Positions 22,506-34,606 of a stretch of 64,000 nt of DNA are shown here, one piece after another. The notes beneath the pieces were generated by a model. It was not told the origin of the DNA and searched no databases. It worked only from the letters and a program-made list of their open reading frames with translations. Made by a program: the position numbers and the translations under genes. How positions within the stretch are numbered: the stretch's first letter is position 1; every line of letters begins with the position of its first letter. This DNA is from Opisthorchis felineus (Eukaryota; Platyhelminthes; Trematoda; Opisthorchiida; Opisthorchiidae): positions 1,438,622 to 1,502,621 of the forward strand of contig SJOL01008988.1 in assembly GCA_004794785.1 (NCBI GenBank). Direction: 5' to 3'.

Positions 22506-23394
22506 GATCAACCAACAGGGAGTAACAAAGATAGGTTTTCAGCTGCATAACAGAATACTACCGAGTTCCATAAAGGTATTTTCGCTATTGCTTGATGAGC
22601 TCCACTGAGTTTTCATCCATTTTGTTGTAGGTATTATTCATCTGATGTAAGGGCGGGGTTTTTGGCAAAACTTATTCGAAAAGTGTATACGGTTATCGTT
22701 ATTGTTTAAGCCGAATGAATATATCTTCTCCCATCACGTTTGTGACTCAGTTTTCGCGACCTGCTTCCTGAAGGAGTAATGATAAGGGGTGAGGTTTGTC
22801 CTGCCCATTTGCTTTTGACACAACTGAAGTTTAACTCATTGTCAAAATATCGGAAACGTATGCGGTCAATGACTGCAAATCGTCCTCAATGAAGGTAGAA
22901 AATATATAAGATTTGGAGAATGCTCGTCTCTTTGAAAGATTACTTCCTTATAGCAGAAAAGCCTATGATATTGATTATTGTTTATAAAACCGTGCAAAAT
23001 CAACGGGAACTCGACTCCTGAAAGGCCACTCCCGCAATCCCTACAGTGGTCAGATTTTAGCGCACTTCTTAATTCATTTTCTCTCAGCAGGTATCCTACA
23101 ATACGTTGTACGGAAACGACTGAACTATTTACCGTTTGTCACGCGTAGCAAGTACGTTATTCATGGAGTGGAAAATGAAACAATCTGCAATCAAACGGTG
23201 CACCAGCGACCTCAAAACCCACAAACCTAATGCCATCCGGCTAGGTTAGGTGCTTTCATATTAACCCTTGGCGGAACTGTATGGTAATTATCACATAACT
23301 TGCAACCCAAAGTCAAAGTGATTTTATGTCACCGACTGACACTCGAAACACGGTAACCACCACAACATCATAGCAAGTTGGGTCCGATGATTTA
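22506..23394. other. Nothing recognised
   Basis: AT-rich, with no supported gene, RNA or repeat. Confidence 0.4.
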
Positions 23395-23585
23395 AGAAGC
23401 CTACAACGGAGACTAAGTCCTTTAATTGAAGTCGATCTGTTCCAAAAACTAAGAAGTACTGTAAAGCTATTTCATCCTTATCGGGATCATCAGCAGTACT
23501 CATCTCATGAACCACCAGGAAGAGTCGAACTTGCAACCTCCAAACTAAACCACTCGACGAAGAATGGCTAAGCACTCACATTTAG
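23395..23585 (-). repeat. tRNA-like SINE, family B
   Basis: On the minus strand this follows the family B order: a B-box-like GGTTGCAAGTTCGACTC, then CATGAGATGAGTACTGCTG, GATCCCGATAAGGATGAAA and a TTCAATTAAAG end. It is diverged but colinear with 30.1 and 32.7 kb. Confidence 0.55.
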
Positions 23586-24117
23586 GATATTGATCCAGGA
23601 TGCGGTGAAATTTCGGCTATAAACCGTTCTGCGTTAGCACTGAATGGCCACTCAACTTTCAAAAATAAACATTAATGGCTATCGTCGGTGAATGACCAAT
23701 CGGCTCGAGGTGCAACAATTTCAGATGTCTAGCGGAAATACGGTGAGTGGTTTATGAAGTAGTGATTCTTGACCTAAAGTGCTCCGTGCACCCCATTCAG
23801 AGTGTCACGACAGCTTATTTCCCTTCCCATTTTTTAACCAAATAACATTAGGCTTATATATCATTGTTATAAACAACGCGTGTAGCGTTATTCATCGCTT
23901 TACTTGTTGGTTGAAACGCCTGTTGAAACTTCGAAATCTCCGTATCGCCTACTGGAAAAGTGGAATGACCCTCAACAATGGTCATGGGTCTTATTTCCGG
24001 AAGGCTATCATCCGCGTAGCCACTCAAAACCGCATCATGTGACGAGGAGTGTGAGGTCGAAGCATGATGGGGCTATGTCCTGCATACGTGAGTTAATCAT
24101 TCATGTTCATGTAGTAA

Positions 24118-24245
24118 GGTGTTCGGCCACTAACATGAAGGTCGCGAGTCTCTCCCTTGAGATCTGTGAGACGCACAGTGCTACACAGGGATGAACCAGA
24201 CTCTCGGCTTTTTCTCACAGCTTGACTTCACTTATGAGGAGAACA
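24118..24245 (+). repeat. tRNA-like SINE, family B, 5'-truncated
   Basis: It shares AAGGTCGCGAGTCTC, TGTGAGACGCACAGTGCT, TCTCGGCTTTTTC and TTGACTTCACTTATGAGGAG with other family B copies. The central CCCAATAAGGATGAAA segment is shortened. Confidence 0.5.
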
Positions 24246-24472
24246 ACTTACGTGAGTACGTGATGTGGATCGACTTATTTCCGACTGGTCACGTGAAGGG
24301 GACACGGTTATCTACTACAGCGAATTGTCCAGTCTTGAACAAATGTGGCACATTTGACTGATCGATGGATGAACGAACCGAAGACATGCCTAAAATGAAC
24401 TGTGATTAGGCACATGCTGGGGGAGCAATGCAGGAAAAAATGCGGTTTCTTTTGATAACACGGAACTCGCTA

Positions 24473-24775
24473 GCATCCGCTAGCATCAGTCTGACTAATA
24501 AACACGTATCCCGGGCCAGTAATAGATGTACGATGGACAGCAATGCATCCGCCAGAAGAACCCACAATTAGATCAGTCCAGAATAGAGTTGATAAGGAAG
24601 CTGTACTAACACCAAAGTTAACAGAAAAGACCGTGGAGCCAGCTGCAACATGCCCGTCGGGGAGTGAAACGAACCTTGGAGAGACAAAAGGTGTGGACTC
24701 GCAGCAGGGATTACCGGTGGATTGAACAAGCTGACACAATGCAGCAAAGTCAACCTCATCTTCATGACAAGTCAA
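24473..24775 (-). CDS. Putative exon of an unrecognised gene
   Basis: A 101-codon minus-strand frame with balanced composition and no low-complexity. It contains LFWTDLIVGSSGGCIAVH, which loosely recalls a beta-propeller blade, but one such segment is not enough to name a family. An acceptor-like CTTCAG occurs upstream near 24825. The opposite strand is also open over 60 codons (24543-24725), so the coding strand is not certain. Confidence 0.3.
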
Positions 24776-25537
24776 GCAATCTTGTCAGACTATACACCTT
24801 CATATCATTCAGCTGAAGCCTGAAGCACGAAAGTGTGAAAGCTTTCGCCAGATTGTTTATTCACTTTCTAGATCTAAGTTGTCCGTCATTTAATTCTCCG
24901 TCTTTGTATGACAGGCCTGTCCTGCGGAGTGTGAAGCGGCAACGAACAGGAAATTATTGCAACTTTGCGTTAGAGTAGACACTTCTGACCACGCATTTAT
25001 CACCAGGAGGTTATACGACCTGAGGAACGTAAACAGAATGCTAGGGTCGATTGCCGAATGTTTTATGCACCAGATAACAACAAACGGATATTCAGTAAAT
25101 ACATCTTCAGGTCTAGAGACCTTCTATTCATCTTAACACTTGAGTTACCCTCAGCTGGGAGTCCCCTCAATTCAGAATCGCTGCTTCAAAAGACGTATTG
25201 GATTGCAAAGAAAGGGGGTTCTCCTTTCGTGTACTCCTGAAGTAGTTGTTTTGAGCAGACATAATACAGAGAGATCAACCAACAGACAGAAAGTATTATA
25301 GTCTTGCTTGCTTGCATATCAGAAGGTAATAAACTTATACCACTTGTACACGTGTTGCACACCGCAAAGTTATATCACTTGAGGGGCTGGATTAAGCCAG
25401 ATTAAGTCCTGATTCCAAGAAGATCTACCCCGTCGGCACAGTATGCAAAATTATAGAAAAAGACGAAAGAAAAAATTTCCAGACCCAAACACTTTCTATA
25501 TTAGTCTGTTTGACCCAATACACTGGCTTCCTTTTAG

Positions 25538-26604
25538 GTTGTCCGGGTGCATGCTCCACGCACAGGATGCTACGCACTCTATAAACTAACCTTATGGTCT
25601 GGTCATCGTGTGGTTCACAACTACTTCATACCCGTTCTCTCACTTGACCCTAGAGATTTATTTTCCAGGATATACAACCATCCGCTTTTCAGGTGGACCT
25701 ACCGCATGTTTACTGAAAGTTGCCCACTGGACTCCTAATACCTTGCAGCAATAACCTGACATTTCTTGTTTCAACAGAACATCCGGCTTGGTGATTGCGA
25801 CTGCGTCTATTCCCCTGATTAATCAGTGGCTTTGACTTACCGTGGTATTCTAGTACTAAATCTTCCTGAGTATCGTCGACTCTGGACACGTCAAACCGAC
25901 TTTTCTCCTTCCTCACTTTATTCTATGAACACCGGCTAAAACACTTCAATTGTTAGCTAGAATAAACCACATTTTTACGTTCAATATCGCTTCTTTTTCG
26001 ACACACCTCAGCGAACAATCAGTGGATTTACCTCCTCGTCCGCTACCAGACCTGAGTCGCAAACTTCGAGAGACCCTTCGAGCGATGCCAGTATCTTGGT
26101 TCAAGACTTATCCACCTTTCTACGTTTCTTGGGTTTGTTGCAAGAACTGGTGGACACAGGTTAATTTTCACGGGTACGAACAGAACGAGGAGCTTCGCTG
26201 GTGTACTCCGCAACAACAGATGAAAGATGGTCCTTCGATAAAAAACAGAAACAAAGCGGTACATCTGGAACCAGATTCATTGGCTAGTTGGATATACAAA
26301 TGTGTCTGGAGAGGAATCTGGAGGCTAAATGAGAGCGCCAGTTCAAAAGTTTTCCCTCAACTGAATCCGTATTTGAACAGCGTCGTACCCCGTGAAAGCC
26401 TTGTGAATGAAAGTAAGCAATTGTAGTTTCATTAGGATTGATGCGCTTTTGTGGAAAGTGACTTCGGTTCCCATAGTCCGGCAAACTGAGAGCTGGCAGA
26501 TCTCCATGAAGTTCCTGCGACCCGTATGTTTCACGCACACACTGAACTTACCACTGGGGACAGACTGTATTCATGACTATTCACTCCAGGCTTCCACACG
26601 TTGA
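25538..26604 (+). CDS. Putative multi-exon gene of unknown function
   Basis: Three exon-like blocks can be joined in one frame. 25538 to about 25690 follows acceptor CTTCCTTTTAG and ends at a weak donor CAG-GTGGAC. 26009-26412 lies between acceptor ACACCTCAG and donor GTAAGC. 26477-26604 follows acceptor TTCCCATAG after a 64-nt intron and ends in TGA. Phases 2 and 1 agree across both joins. The product is rich in Trp and basic residues, with WFKTYPPFYVSWVCCKNWW in the middle block. I do not recognise the family. The first block has an SH2-like look (GCYAL, then HRVVHNYFI), but this is weak. The true 5' end is not seen. Confidence 0.4.
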
Positions 26605-26900
26605 TCCAATTTGGTCTACCTACTCACTACTCTTAATATTTTACCGACTGAGGCATCGTGTTCTAACTGATTTCGTGTCCAATAACCAGCGGTCCTCTTC
26701 ATAGGAAGGCGAAATTTACCTTTTATAAAAGGGAGCCTGTTGGTCAGGGCATGTCCTTATCAGTGGTTGTTATTCAGGCGTATTACGGTGTGCTGCCCAT
26801 ATAGTAAGCACATACATTAGGCGTATATACTCTTCTTTACGAGGAAATACTTTCGGGATGCCAGAAGCTCTTTCGGACGGAGTTTTCATCTTGTAAGACG

Positions 26901-27119
26901 ATGGATGTAGAAAACGTATCCTCAACCTTCCGCCCCTGCGTAGCAAACATTCACTTGCGTGCTACTCGTCAAAATGTTTGTCGCTTCCCTCTTGATACGC
27001 ACCAGACGTATGTCACACTTTCGAATGGATTACGAAATCGTCGCACAATGTGCTTAGGCTCTTCACTGAAAGCTGGATGCAACCGTGTTCCTTCGGACAG
27101 CGTACATACTGCACCATAG
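26901..27119 (+). CDS. Small open frame, possible exon
   Basis: A 72-codon frame opens with ATGGATGTAGAAAAC and has a mixed polar composition with five Cys. There is no domain, and the splice and poly(A) context is unclear. It may belong to the gene ending at 26604 or be spurious. Confidence 0.2.
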   Translation: MDVENVSSTFRPCVANIHLRATRQNVCRFPLDTHQTYVTLSNGLRNRRTMCLGSSLKAGCNRVPSDSVHTAP

Positions 27120-27136
27120 CTTGTATTCATTCAGGT

Positions 27137-27173
27137 TAATCAATCAATCATTCAATCAATCAGTCAATCGATT
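27137..27173. repeat. AATC-type microsatellite
   Basis: About nine imperfect TCAA-type tetranucleotide units in a row. Confidence 0.85.
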
Positions 27174-30094
27174 GCCCAAGACAGTGTCACAGTACGTCTC
27201 TAAATAACTTCGGTGGATTGTAAATTCATCACCTGAGCTGATATTTAACCACATATAACTGACTACCGTAGGGTAATTTGGAGCAAACTACATTACTGGG
27301 CGTGAAGACAGCATTACTCGACCCTACGAGAAATGATGAGAGCTAGCTATACTGTGACGAGCCCTGTTGTTCATCCGACTCAGAAAGCCTTAAAAACCCT
27401 TGCTAACTACCTGTCATCTGTCATTCCCAAGTCTTTAGCACCTAAGTTGCATTCCGTGAAAACTTATGCGCCAAAATTTTTAACCATATCAACCTGCCGT
27501 CCGTTGTGGTGAAGCAGAATATGAGGGAACTGAGCACATCTACTTCGCTGTGAATGTTTCGGCATACATACCACGAAAAACTCAACAAAAAAACCATCAG
27601 TGTTTTTCAACCATTCCCATCCGCGGATTTTAGATCGGCGGGTATAAGAGCCATCGGAAGACAACATCGAAATTCACAAAATAATTATGTGGCATAAAAA
27701 GATGTGAAAAGTAGGCGCTATGGAATTATGGAAGAGAAATCCTCATGACGTTTTCTGGCAGCTTCGTAGGAGCCACTAATTCAAGTTTCTCGTCGTTTAT
27801 CTTGCTTTGCTAGTGTATCCCATTCGGCCTCAATGGGATGGGGAGCGGGTGCACACGTAGCTCATTCCAAGACCTCACAAAACGAGACAGAATTTATGCC
27901 CTGACGGGGTGACTCCTGTGGGTTTTTCATTGTAGCTAAGTTGTTCGTTTCTCAAGCCATTGACTAAAACTGATTTCTCCTGTCAAGACACCCTATCTAT
28001 CGTGCCTCCATGTTTCTTGTCCAGTTACATGAAAGATATGATATTTAATAATCGTGATACCGCTACGCCTCTGACTCTTGGTAAAACAGTGTTCAACTCA
28101 GCAGAAGAATTTTTGGACAAAAAGTGTCTTTATTGATGAAACGACCCGTGTACCACATCTTAAGAGAGAGTCGGTAATCAATCTGAAGGCAACCTCACAG
28201 CTATCCGAATCCAATTCAACAAAACGGAGGTCCATGATATCATTCAATGTAGCATATGGACCGGCTGTTCCGAAAGCACTCGTTCATTGGCTCGGAGTGC
28301 AGAGTTGTTGCCGCTTTTCGTACGACTAGCCTTTCAGCCTTCCGAAAACGATTATCCCTAAGCTATGGTGTTTTCCATGTCAACAACTTCACAAATGTTG
28401 AGTCTAGTCAAAAAGCTCCTTTCAGGAGCTTCTTACTAACGGTGGTTTGTTAGAGTATGCGATTTTATAAAGTTCTCTTATTACCACTCCCTTGTTAGTG
28501 ATAGTGGAGGCTTGCCTTAACTGAAAGTAAAGCCAAGCATCCCTTTTTCCGCGTGCGAGGAAGTACCATTGTCTAAAGTGAACATCTAGTCTTGTAGTGC
28601 TAAATGTGGATGCCTATGTGAGAAATTGCATATACAAGCTTATCACCAGTCAATGATCCTAAGCAAAAAACACGCTCAGAACCGATTGTCGGTCTTCAAG
28701 AATTCTTCAGTGCTGAATTATACCTGCGATCATGCACGTCTGCCATGGTTATAAGGACAATCGTTTAGGAAGCGGAACCCGGCAAATATGGACAAGATGA
28801 CGGCAATAGGGAGCAATAATTTTTTTCTGTTCGACGTCTATCTTGAGACCATCGTTATTTCGCCACAGTTTGGGTTAACTTACCTATTATTTTGAGTTTT
28901 TAAAATGAAACAATGTGATTCAGAGTGACAGCACAGAGCATTAGAGCATCAAGAGAACATTGTAACTAAATGATAACATATTACTTAAATGCATCAGATC
29001 CAGCGTACCGTAAACAGGGATATCGTGACACATTACGAAGAGCAACGGCCTTACTAACAAAATATTTGGCAGACATATGAATAAGAAACAAGTTAACACT
29101 TTGTATACTCGATGAACAAACCAAATTTAACGGTGGAATTCAACGATGAAGAGCGGCAGAGTTTCGCGGATCAGCAAAGCCGACACAAAGTGTGAAATTT
29201 GGGCACTGCAGCTTGAGGAGTTTTGGTAACAAGTAAAGACCCCACGCCGTATTGTTGTGATAACTTACTTCGTTGGAAAACGACGGTGTAGACGTGAAAC
29301 CATGTGAAAGTCTAGGATAGTGAGCTCAATTACGAAATTAGTATTATAGTAGACTTGCGCATTCAGCTACTGGAAGGAACTGAGTCGCTTGTAAGTAGTT
29401 CCTTCGATGTTTTGATACTTTTATATTGGTCGAAACTTCTTCGAAGCTGTACGTCAAAGTGCAGGGTACCCTCGCTTTCACAGCGTGCTTAAGTGGGTTT
29501 TAAAATCCCTTCTTCAAGCCTTTTAAAAAAACTATTTAGCTAGCTGGTTTTGGGACCACCAGAACGCGGCACGAGAATGTTCACACCTTGTTTCTTTAGA
29601 TTTTGGTGTATGTCTAAGGATCAGTTCGTTGCAACGCTGAGTGGAAGCCAATCAATGGTGATATACTCACAAGAAAACCCCCATCATCTAGGAAACTGTT
29701 GGTAAGACTATGACACATACAATCGGACAGAGAACTATCCGTTGCCGCGAGGAGTTCAGGAGTGGCATATATAAACAAGATAGCACGGAAGTTGATACCT
29801 CTCAGGCTGTCATGGCCCGGCTTCTGTTCCGTCTTGCGAGACTGTTAAAATGGCCAAAGTGTGATCTTGATCCCCAACCGATTGAGACCTCGTGGAGTAT
29901 AACGGCACAGCAAGTGTATGAAGTACAGTCATCTGTCGTACCAAAAATAGCTTCCTGAATGCTGTGGAAGGGAATTGAATAGGTGTTGGACCAAATACCC
30001 TGATAAATACGTGACCAGATGATGTAGTTTCCGTTATTGAAGCATGAGTGATGCTATGTCTTGTCTGAGTGGAAGCTAATTACACCGATGATCC
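27174..30094. other. No recognised gene
   Basis: Frames at 28078-28329 (+) and 29710-29958 (+) have exon-like composition. The first follows an acceptor-like AAAACAG near 28088. Neither has a domain, a clear donor or a poly(A) signal. The rest is AT-rich and unassigned. Confidence 0.3.
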
Positions 30095-30250
30095 GCCAAT
30101 CGTGACAAAACGCTTGAGTACTCAACCGCTGACCGGAAGCTCGTGGGTTCGAGCCTCTCTGAGTTTCGTGAGAGGCGCACTACTGATGATCCCAGTAAGG
30201 ATAAAATACCTATACAGTGGTTATGGGCTTTTCAGCATAGATTTGCTTCA
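30095..30250 (+). repeat. tRNA-like SINE, family B
   Basis: It contains ACCGGAAGCTCGTGGGTTCG and a B-box GGTTCGAGCCT, then GAGTTTCGTGAGAGGCGCAC, GATGATCCCAGTAAGGAT and GGCTTTTCAGCATAGATTTG with CTTCACTGACAGGATGAAA. This is one of the best family B copies. Confidence 0.75.
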
Positions 30251-30598
30251 CTGACAGGATGAAAGCTCCACAGAAAATATCTTCCATATGCTTACTCAGT
30301 GCCTTGAAGTGGTTGGCAAACGTTTCGGAAGTGGCCAAAAATATTACCAACATTTTCCTAGCAAGAAGAGTCCGGGACGTGCTCTTAGAATTTTGCAATC
30401 ACTTTTATTTTTCACACCTGCCGACCGAAAATTGCATAATCTTATCTTCATTTACCTGCCCCACGATGACGACCAGTCTGTTTGACCGGAAAGTCCAACA
30501 AAACTCGATTGTAACCGGAACTCTCCTAGCTGCTTTGGAATTTTCACTTGGGGGATGTCTTCAATAAGCTGGAAAAATCCCCCAATCAATGTCCATAC

Positions 30599-31024
30599 TT
30601 ATTTTAACAAACTCTTTAGTACAGTCCAGTTTGTAATGGTGGATCTCTTCAGCAGTTTGTCAAAGCGCTTGAACCATCTCATCATAACCTTCATAGATGG
30701 CGTTTGCCTCCCTTCTGTTTTAATAACCTGAAGATTTTCAGTTATCGTGCTGCAAGATACACACACGTCAGCTTGCATATATGATTTATTTTTACAGCAA
30801 AGGTCATTATTGTCGCGCAGTTTTATTCCCAGGATCCTCTCAATTGTCCCGAAGAATGCATAGGTAACCCCTGTTGTCTGCGACCGATCTACATTGTCAA
30901 TCGTTGGATGTGCATTCTTTTTGGCGCGACGGATGGCCCTTCTGTGTGTACCAAACAGGTGAGTCAGTAAGACGGTTTTCTCAACTCCGATGACATAGGT
31001 TTGTGCCTCCAACATAATGCCCAC
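30599..31024 (-). CDS. Putative exon of unknown function
   Basis: A 141-codon minus-strand frame is rich in Lys and Arg, with THRRAIRRAKKNAHPTIDNV in the N-terminal third and MRWFKRFDKLLKRSTITNW near the end. An acceptor-like TTGCTGAATTAG lies just upstream. No family is recognised. The basic character would suit a nucleic-acid-binding or transposon protein, but that is a guess. Confidence 0.3.
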   Translation of the reverse strand: MGIMLEAQTYVIGVEKTVLLTHLFGTHRRAIRRAKKNAHPTIDNVDRSQTTGVTYAFFGTIERILGIKLRDNNDLCCKNKSYMQADVCVSCSTITENLQVIKTEGRQTPSMKVMMRWFKRFDKLLKRSTITNWTVLKSLLK

Positions 31025-31097
31025 ATGCTAATTCAGCAGTCGTGTTCTAACAATCAGTGACCACTTGTTGTATTCCTCAAATGATATTTCGTCATGT

Positions 31098-31265
31098 CAG
31101 TGAAGTCTGTCTTTGCCGAGAGCGCGAGAAGCATTGTACAGTTATCTCATCCTTGTTGGGAGTCAGCAACACTACGCATCTCACGAGTCTTCAGAGAGAT
31201 TAGAACCTGCGACCTACCTGCTAGTAGATGCGTACTAAACCGTTAGGCCGCGAGCGGCCTAGTGT
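31098..31265 (-). repeat. tRNA-like SINE, family B
   Basis: The minus strand reads a tRNA-like head (CGGCCTAACGGTTTAGTACGC), a B-box-like GGTCGCAGGTTCTAATC, then ACTCGTGAGATGCGTAGTG, CTCCCAACAAGGATGAGA and CTTCACTGAC. Confidence 0.65.
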
Positions 31266-31499
31266 ACCACACTTATTTCACATTGATTTATCTAGAACAT
31301 TTGTGTTGTTTGCGCGAAGGTCAGATGGGAACTAGACCGCTAGTGGTAGAAACATGCACCACTCATCGCTCATGAACTATTATATGCATGAAAGCCGCAC
31401 CTAAGCGTCAAGCGTCTGTATCATTTGGGTGTGCCGATATTTGAGCACAATTGTCGGGTTCTCTAGATGCGATTGTACGTTGGCTAGAATACCACCAGG

Positions 31500-31615
31500 G
31501 CCCCCAGGCTTAGACAGGACAATGAATGGAGCAACTCGCCACACATGTTCTAACCATTCTCCTAGAGGACCAGGAAACTGTTAGTTACAGCTCTAACCAC
31601 TGGACAACTAGGTGT
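31500..31615 (-). repeat. Diverged tRNA-like SINE, family A
   Basis: The minus strand has an A-box-like GTTGTCCAGTGGTTAGAGC and, farther on, CCTGTCTAAGCCTGGGGG. Both sit where the family A copies carry TGGTTAGAGCG and CCTGTCTAGGCTTGGGC. The B-box area is badly decayed. Confidence 0.35.
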
Positions 31616-32298
31616 GAGACTGAGTATCGCACGTACACTACTCAGCATAGCTCGATGAAAGAGCACAAACCGTCAAGCAGCGGTAAGATCCGGTAAGACC
31701 CGAAAGCAGCCGTTGTTGAGAGTGACCTCTCACCTCAACAATTGAAAAGAGTCTTTCACGTAGCAACAACCAAATGAGTAATCAACCCTCCAAGCAAACT
31801 AGCAACCCAGCTTTGTACGCGTGCCTATGAACATGTCTTGGCAACCGATGTGTGGTGAATATGGTGGACTGGCTTTTGTTTCGAAGTTTGCCAGTTACAT
31901 TGAAGTATGTCGACCTGACCCCCCCCCCACAAAGTAGGCAGTGCCACATGGGGTTTGTGTTGATCCGCACGTTCGTGCATCTGAACTCCGCGTACGCAGT
32001 GTAAGCCCGAGGAAATGATACTGGAGGAAGGCGACACTTCTTAAGCCCTCTGCATGCCAACCTGGTGGCCCATAGTTTTTTAAATCAGATAGGTCACATG
32101 ATTCGAAAGTATCAATCTACTGTTCATTTTTTATGTAACGCATGAGTTACAGTAATTTACAGCATATTCTTCAGTTTCCGTTCTCAACCAGCCTGTCCCC
32201 CAAAACCCAAACCGAAATAAATACCTTAGACCTTCGTTCCGTGGAACCTGTTTTTTAAGCTGTTGCTTCCCTGTATACTAGTATTATTTTGTCGTCAG

Positions 32299-32487
32299 CA
32301 TCTTGGACTTGAAAGAAGAGACTATAATCAGTTGACGGAGTCCCCTAATAACTTGCACAAATACTTAAAGGCAGTCAGTGATTGGCTGAGTAGATCACTT
32401 TTAGGCCTTCTGCGACATGGTATACGTTCTGTATTAGTCAACCCTCATATACCGGTCTTTCCAAAGCCATTTCAATACTGCGCATAA
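32299..32487 (+). CDS. Terminal exon of an unrecognised gene
   Basis: An acceptor TTGTCGTCAG (AG at 32297-32298) opens a 62-codon exon in phase 0 that ends in TAA at 32485. It reads HLGLERRDYNQLTESPNNL, then a helix-like LSRSLLGLLRHGIRSVLV and a PKPFQYCA end. AATAAA lies 24 nt downstream, so this looks like a true 3' end. The earlier exons, which should lie upstream on the plus strand, were not found. I do not recognise the protein. Confidence 0.45.
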   Translation, partial: HLGLERRDYNQLTESPNNLHKYLKAVSDWLSRSLLGLLRHGIRSVLVNPHIPVFPKPFQYCA

Positions 32488-32510
32488 GTTCGAAAGTTCT
32501 CACTGACATA

Positions 32511-32516
32511 AATAAA
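32511..32516 (+). promoter_or_regulatory. Poly(A) signal AATAAA
   Basis: A canonical AATAAA about 24 nt after the stop of the 32299-32487 exon and before the next SINE. Confidence 0.5.
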
Positions 32517-32666
32517 ACAGTTTGACCCTTATCCTTTTCCCTTACTGGTAGGCCGTAAACCCATCAGAACTGATGCTCCTCTCACTAATTGTCTGTTTCC
32601 TCTATCCTTTTTTTCACTGCATTTGTTTGTGTTCATTCGTTTGATTTGAACCGCCCGTGCCCGAAC

Positions 32667-32828
32667 GTTTAAGAGTTCAAACTTGTAACCGGAAGGTCAC
32701 GGGTTCGCGACTATCTGAAGTTTCGTGAGATGCGCAATGCTGATGATTCCCAATGCGGATGAAACAGCTGTCCAGTGCTTCTCGGCTTTTCAGCATAGAT
32801 TGGCTTCACTTACAGGACGAAATCTACA
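32667..32828 (+). repeat. tRNA-like SINE, family B
   Basis: It shows AACCGGAAGGTCACGGGTTCG, CTGAAGTTTCGTGAGATGCG, GATGATTCCCAATGCGGATG, CTTCTCGGCTTTTCAGCATAG and CTTCACTTACAGGACGAAAT. It is well conserved against 30.1 and 45.1 kb. Confidence 0.75.
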
Positions 32829-33231
32829 CCTACAGATTGATTTCATATTAGTGTAGTTTGTCACCAAAAGCTCACCTTCTGTATGCAAATAGAATTTTTG
32901 AAATGGCTTGGAAATAACTGTCTAGAAGCATTTTTAGGAAGAATCAGTTTTGTACATACAAAAAAACGTTGAACAAAGGCCTACAAATGAGAGCTAAAAC
33001 TGGTATGTGAAACGATCAGCTGAAATTCAAAACAGATGAGTTTTATTCATTTGTACTTGCAAATTTGTTGGATAACGCTCTTCCTCTTGTTTCAATTTCA
33101 CGGAAGTTGAAGTATAAACGACCGGCTGATGTAAGTTGAGTTGTGAAACCGGGCACTACAATCGATGCTGCTTGGTAAGGGTCAAACGCAATGACCATTT
33201 TTACTTTCCTCTTATCGACTTTTCAAATTAG

Positions 33232-33600
33232 TATCTTGGGGAATACGAATGGGGAGACCTGGTTTCACTCGACTCGCTCCAGCTACCGAACCACACCGTC
33301 TTGGTATGGGACTACAGTTGTTGTCTGCTGCCATTGACAAATATGAGGCCTAATCAATCCAAAAATTCGTCCCTGGAAGATCAGTCAAGATCTACACCAC
33401 TGGATTTGTACACACCATGCCAATGTAGCAATGAAAACGAGGAAGCGATCGTTTTCTTACAAACAGAAGATGAGCTGCAATGTGGTAGATCACATCCGAA
33501 ACGGTTCTCTCCCATTCCGTTCATGAAGAATGTACATCCACCCTCGGCGTTTCTGCTGGATCGGACAAGAGATATTGTTTTCAGAATGGATGAAGCGTAG
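33232..33600 (+). CDS. Probable exon upstream of the PGRP gene
   Basis: A strong acceptor (pyrimidine tract, then AAATTAG, AG at 33230-33231) opens a frame of about 122 codons to a TAG at 33598. It reads YLGEYEWGDLVSLDSLQL, then a Ser/Asn/Glu-rich polar stretch with CQCSNENEEA and QTEDELQCG. The exon may splice out at GTAGGT (from 33597), the same donor as in the 34607-34914 exon, but the phase does not fit that exon directly. It could be part of the PGRP gene or a separate terminal exon. No domain is recognised. Confidence 0.4.
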   Translation, partial: YLGEYEWGDLVSLDSLQLPNHTVLVWDYSCCLLPLTNMRPNQSKNSSLEDQSRSTPLDLYTPCQCSNENEEAIVFLQTEDELQCGRSHPKRFSPIPFMKNVHPPSAFLLDRTRDIVFRMDEA

Positions 33601-34606
33601 GTCATGCCGTTTTCCTGTTGGTCGTGTTATTTTTGCCCTTTCTTGAGGGTGGGTCGCAATACATGCAGCACTTCCACCAAAGGAAGCATTCCACTGAGAA
33701 AGGGTTGCATTTGCCTTCCCTGGGAGTGGTCACTACCTTTGCTGATTTCATACTAACCTGCAAATTATGGGGAAAACCCTCTGAAGTATGACTTCCCTTT
33801 GAAGGCTCTTTTTCTGGTGGATGTGCTGTATCTGTTCTTCTAGTTTCATACAGATATCTATTCCATTTTCTGACAAGAACAAACTCTTATTTTATTCATC
33901 TTCCTCAAAAAGCTAACCCCAAAACACGAATCCATTCGAAAAGGAAACGGGATACAAATTTGACCCTTAATACATAGCAATGCAAACTCGAAATTTTTTA
34001 TCCTTCGGTGGGCCATAGTGAGTGATCAATATCGACCCAGCTTGTATAAACAAAAGATCTTGACAAGGGCCATCAGCTTGTGTTAGACCTAAGAAAGAGA
34101 CCCGATTAATGCACCATGAGAGTAGATCGTTTGCACTGTTTTATTGCTATTCATTCTCAGTTATCATGTAAAATTTGTGGTTTTTAGTACTCCTACTGAA
34201 AAGGCGAAAGCGGGATGTCGACGTTCCTCAGTGTCTTATTCAGATAGACAGGAACTTCGGCGGGTATTTTCAGTGTGACGCTAGAACTATTCACAATCTA
34301 AGTAATCACTGAGCTTACAATCATATGTCAACCAAAACGGGTTTCTCAGAAAGTGTTGGTATGCACGTTTGGAATCGCATGGTCTGACAACGTGACCACA
34401 GAACAGTCGATCGTAAAATAAAGCTTATTTAAGTTTTTGCTCACAGACTCTCATCTCTGCTGGTTTATCCTATCCTATGCTACGCTAACGCTTTGAAAAG
34501 GAGCTTTTCGAAAGCGGTTTCTTCCTTTTAACCATAATAAGACTTGTCAGTCCGTCAGTTAGTCTAAGCTCTTTGTCTTTATTCTCTTCTGTTCTTTGCT
34601 ACCAAG

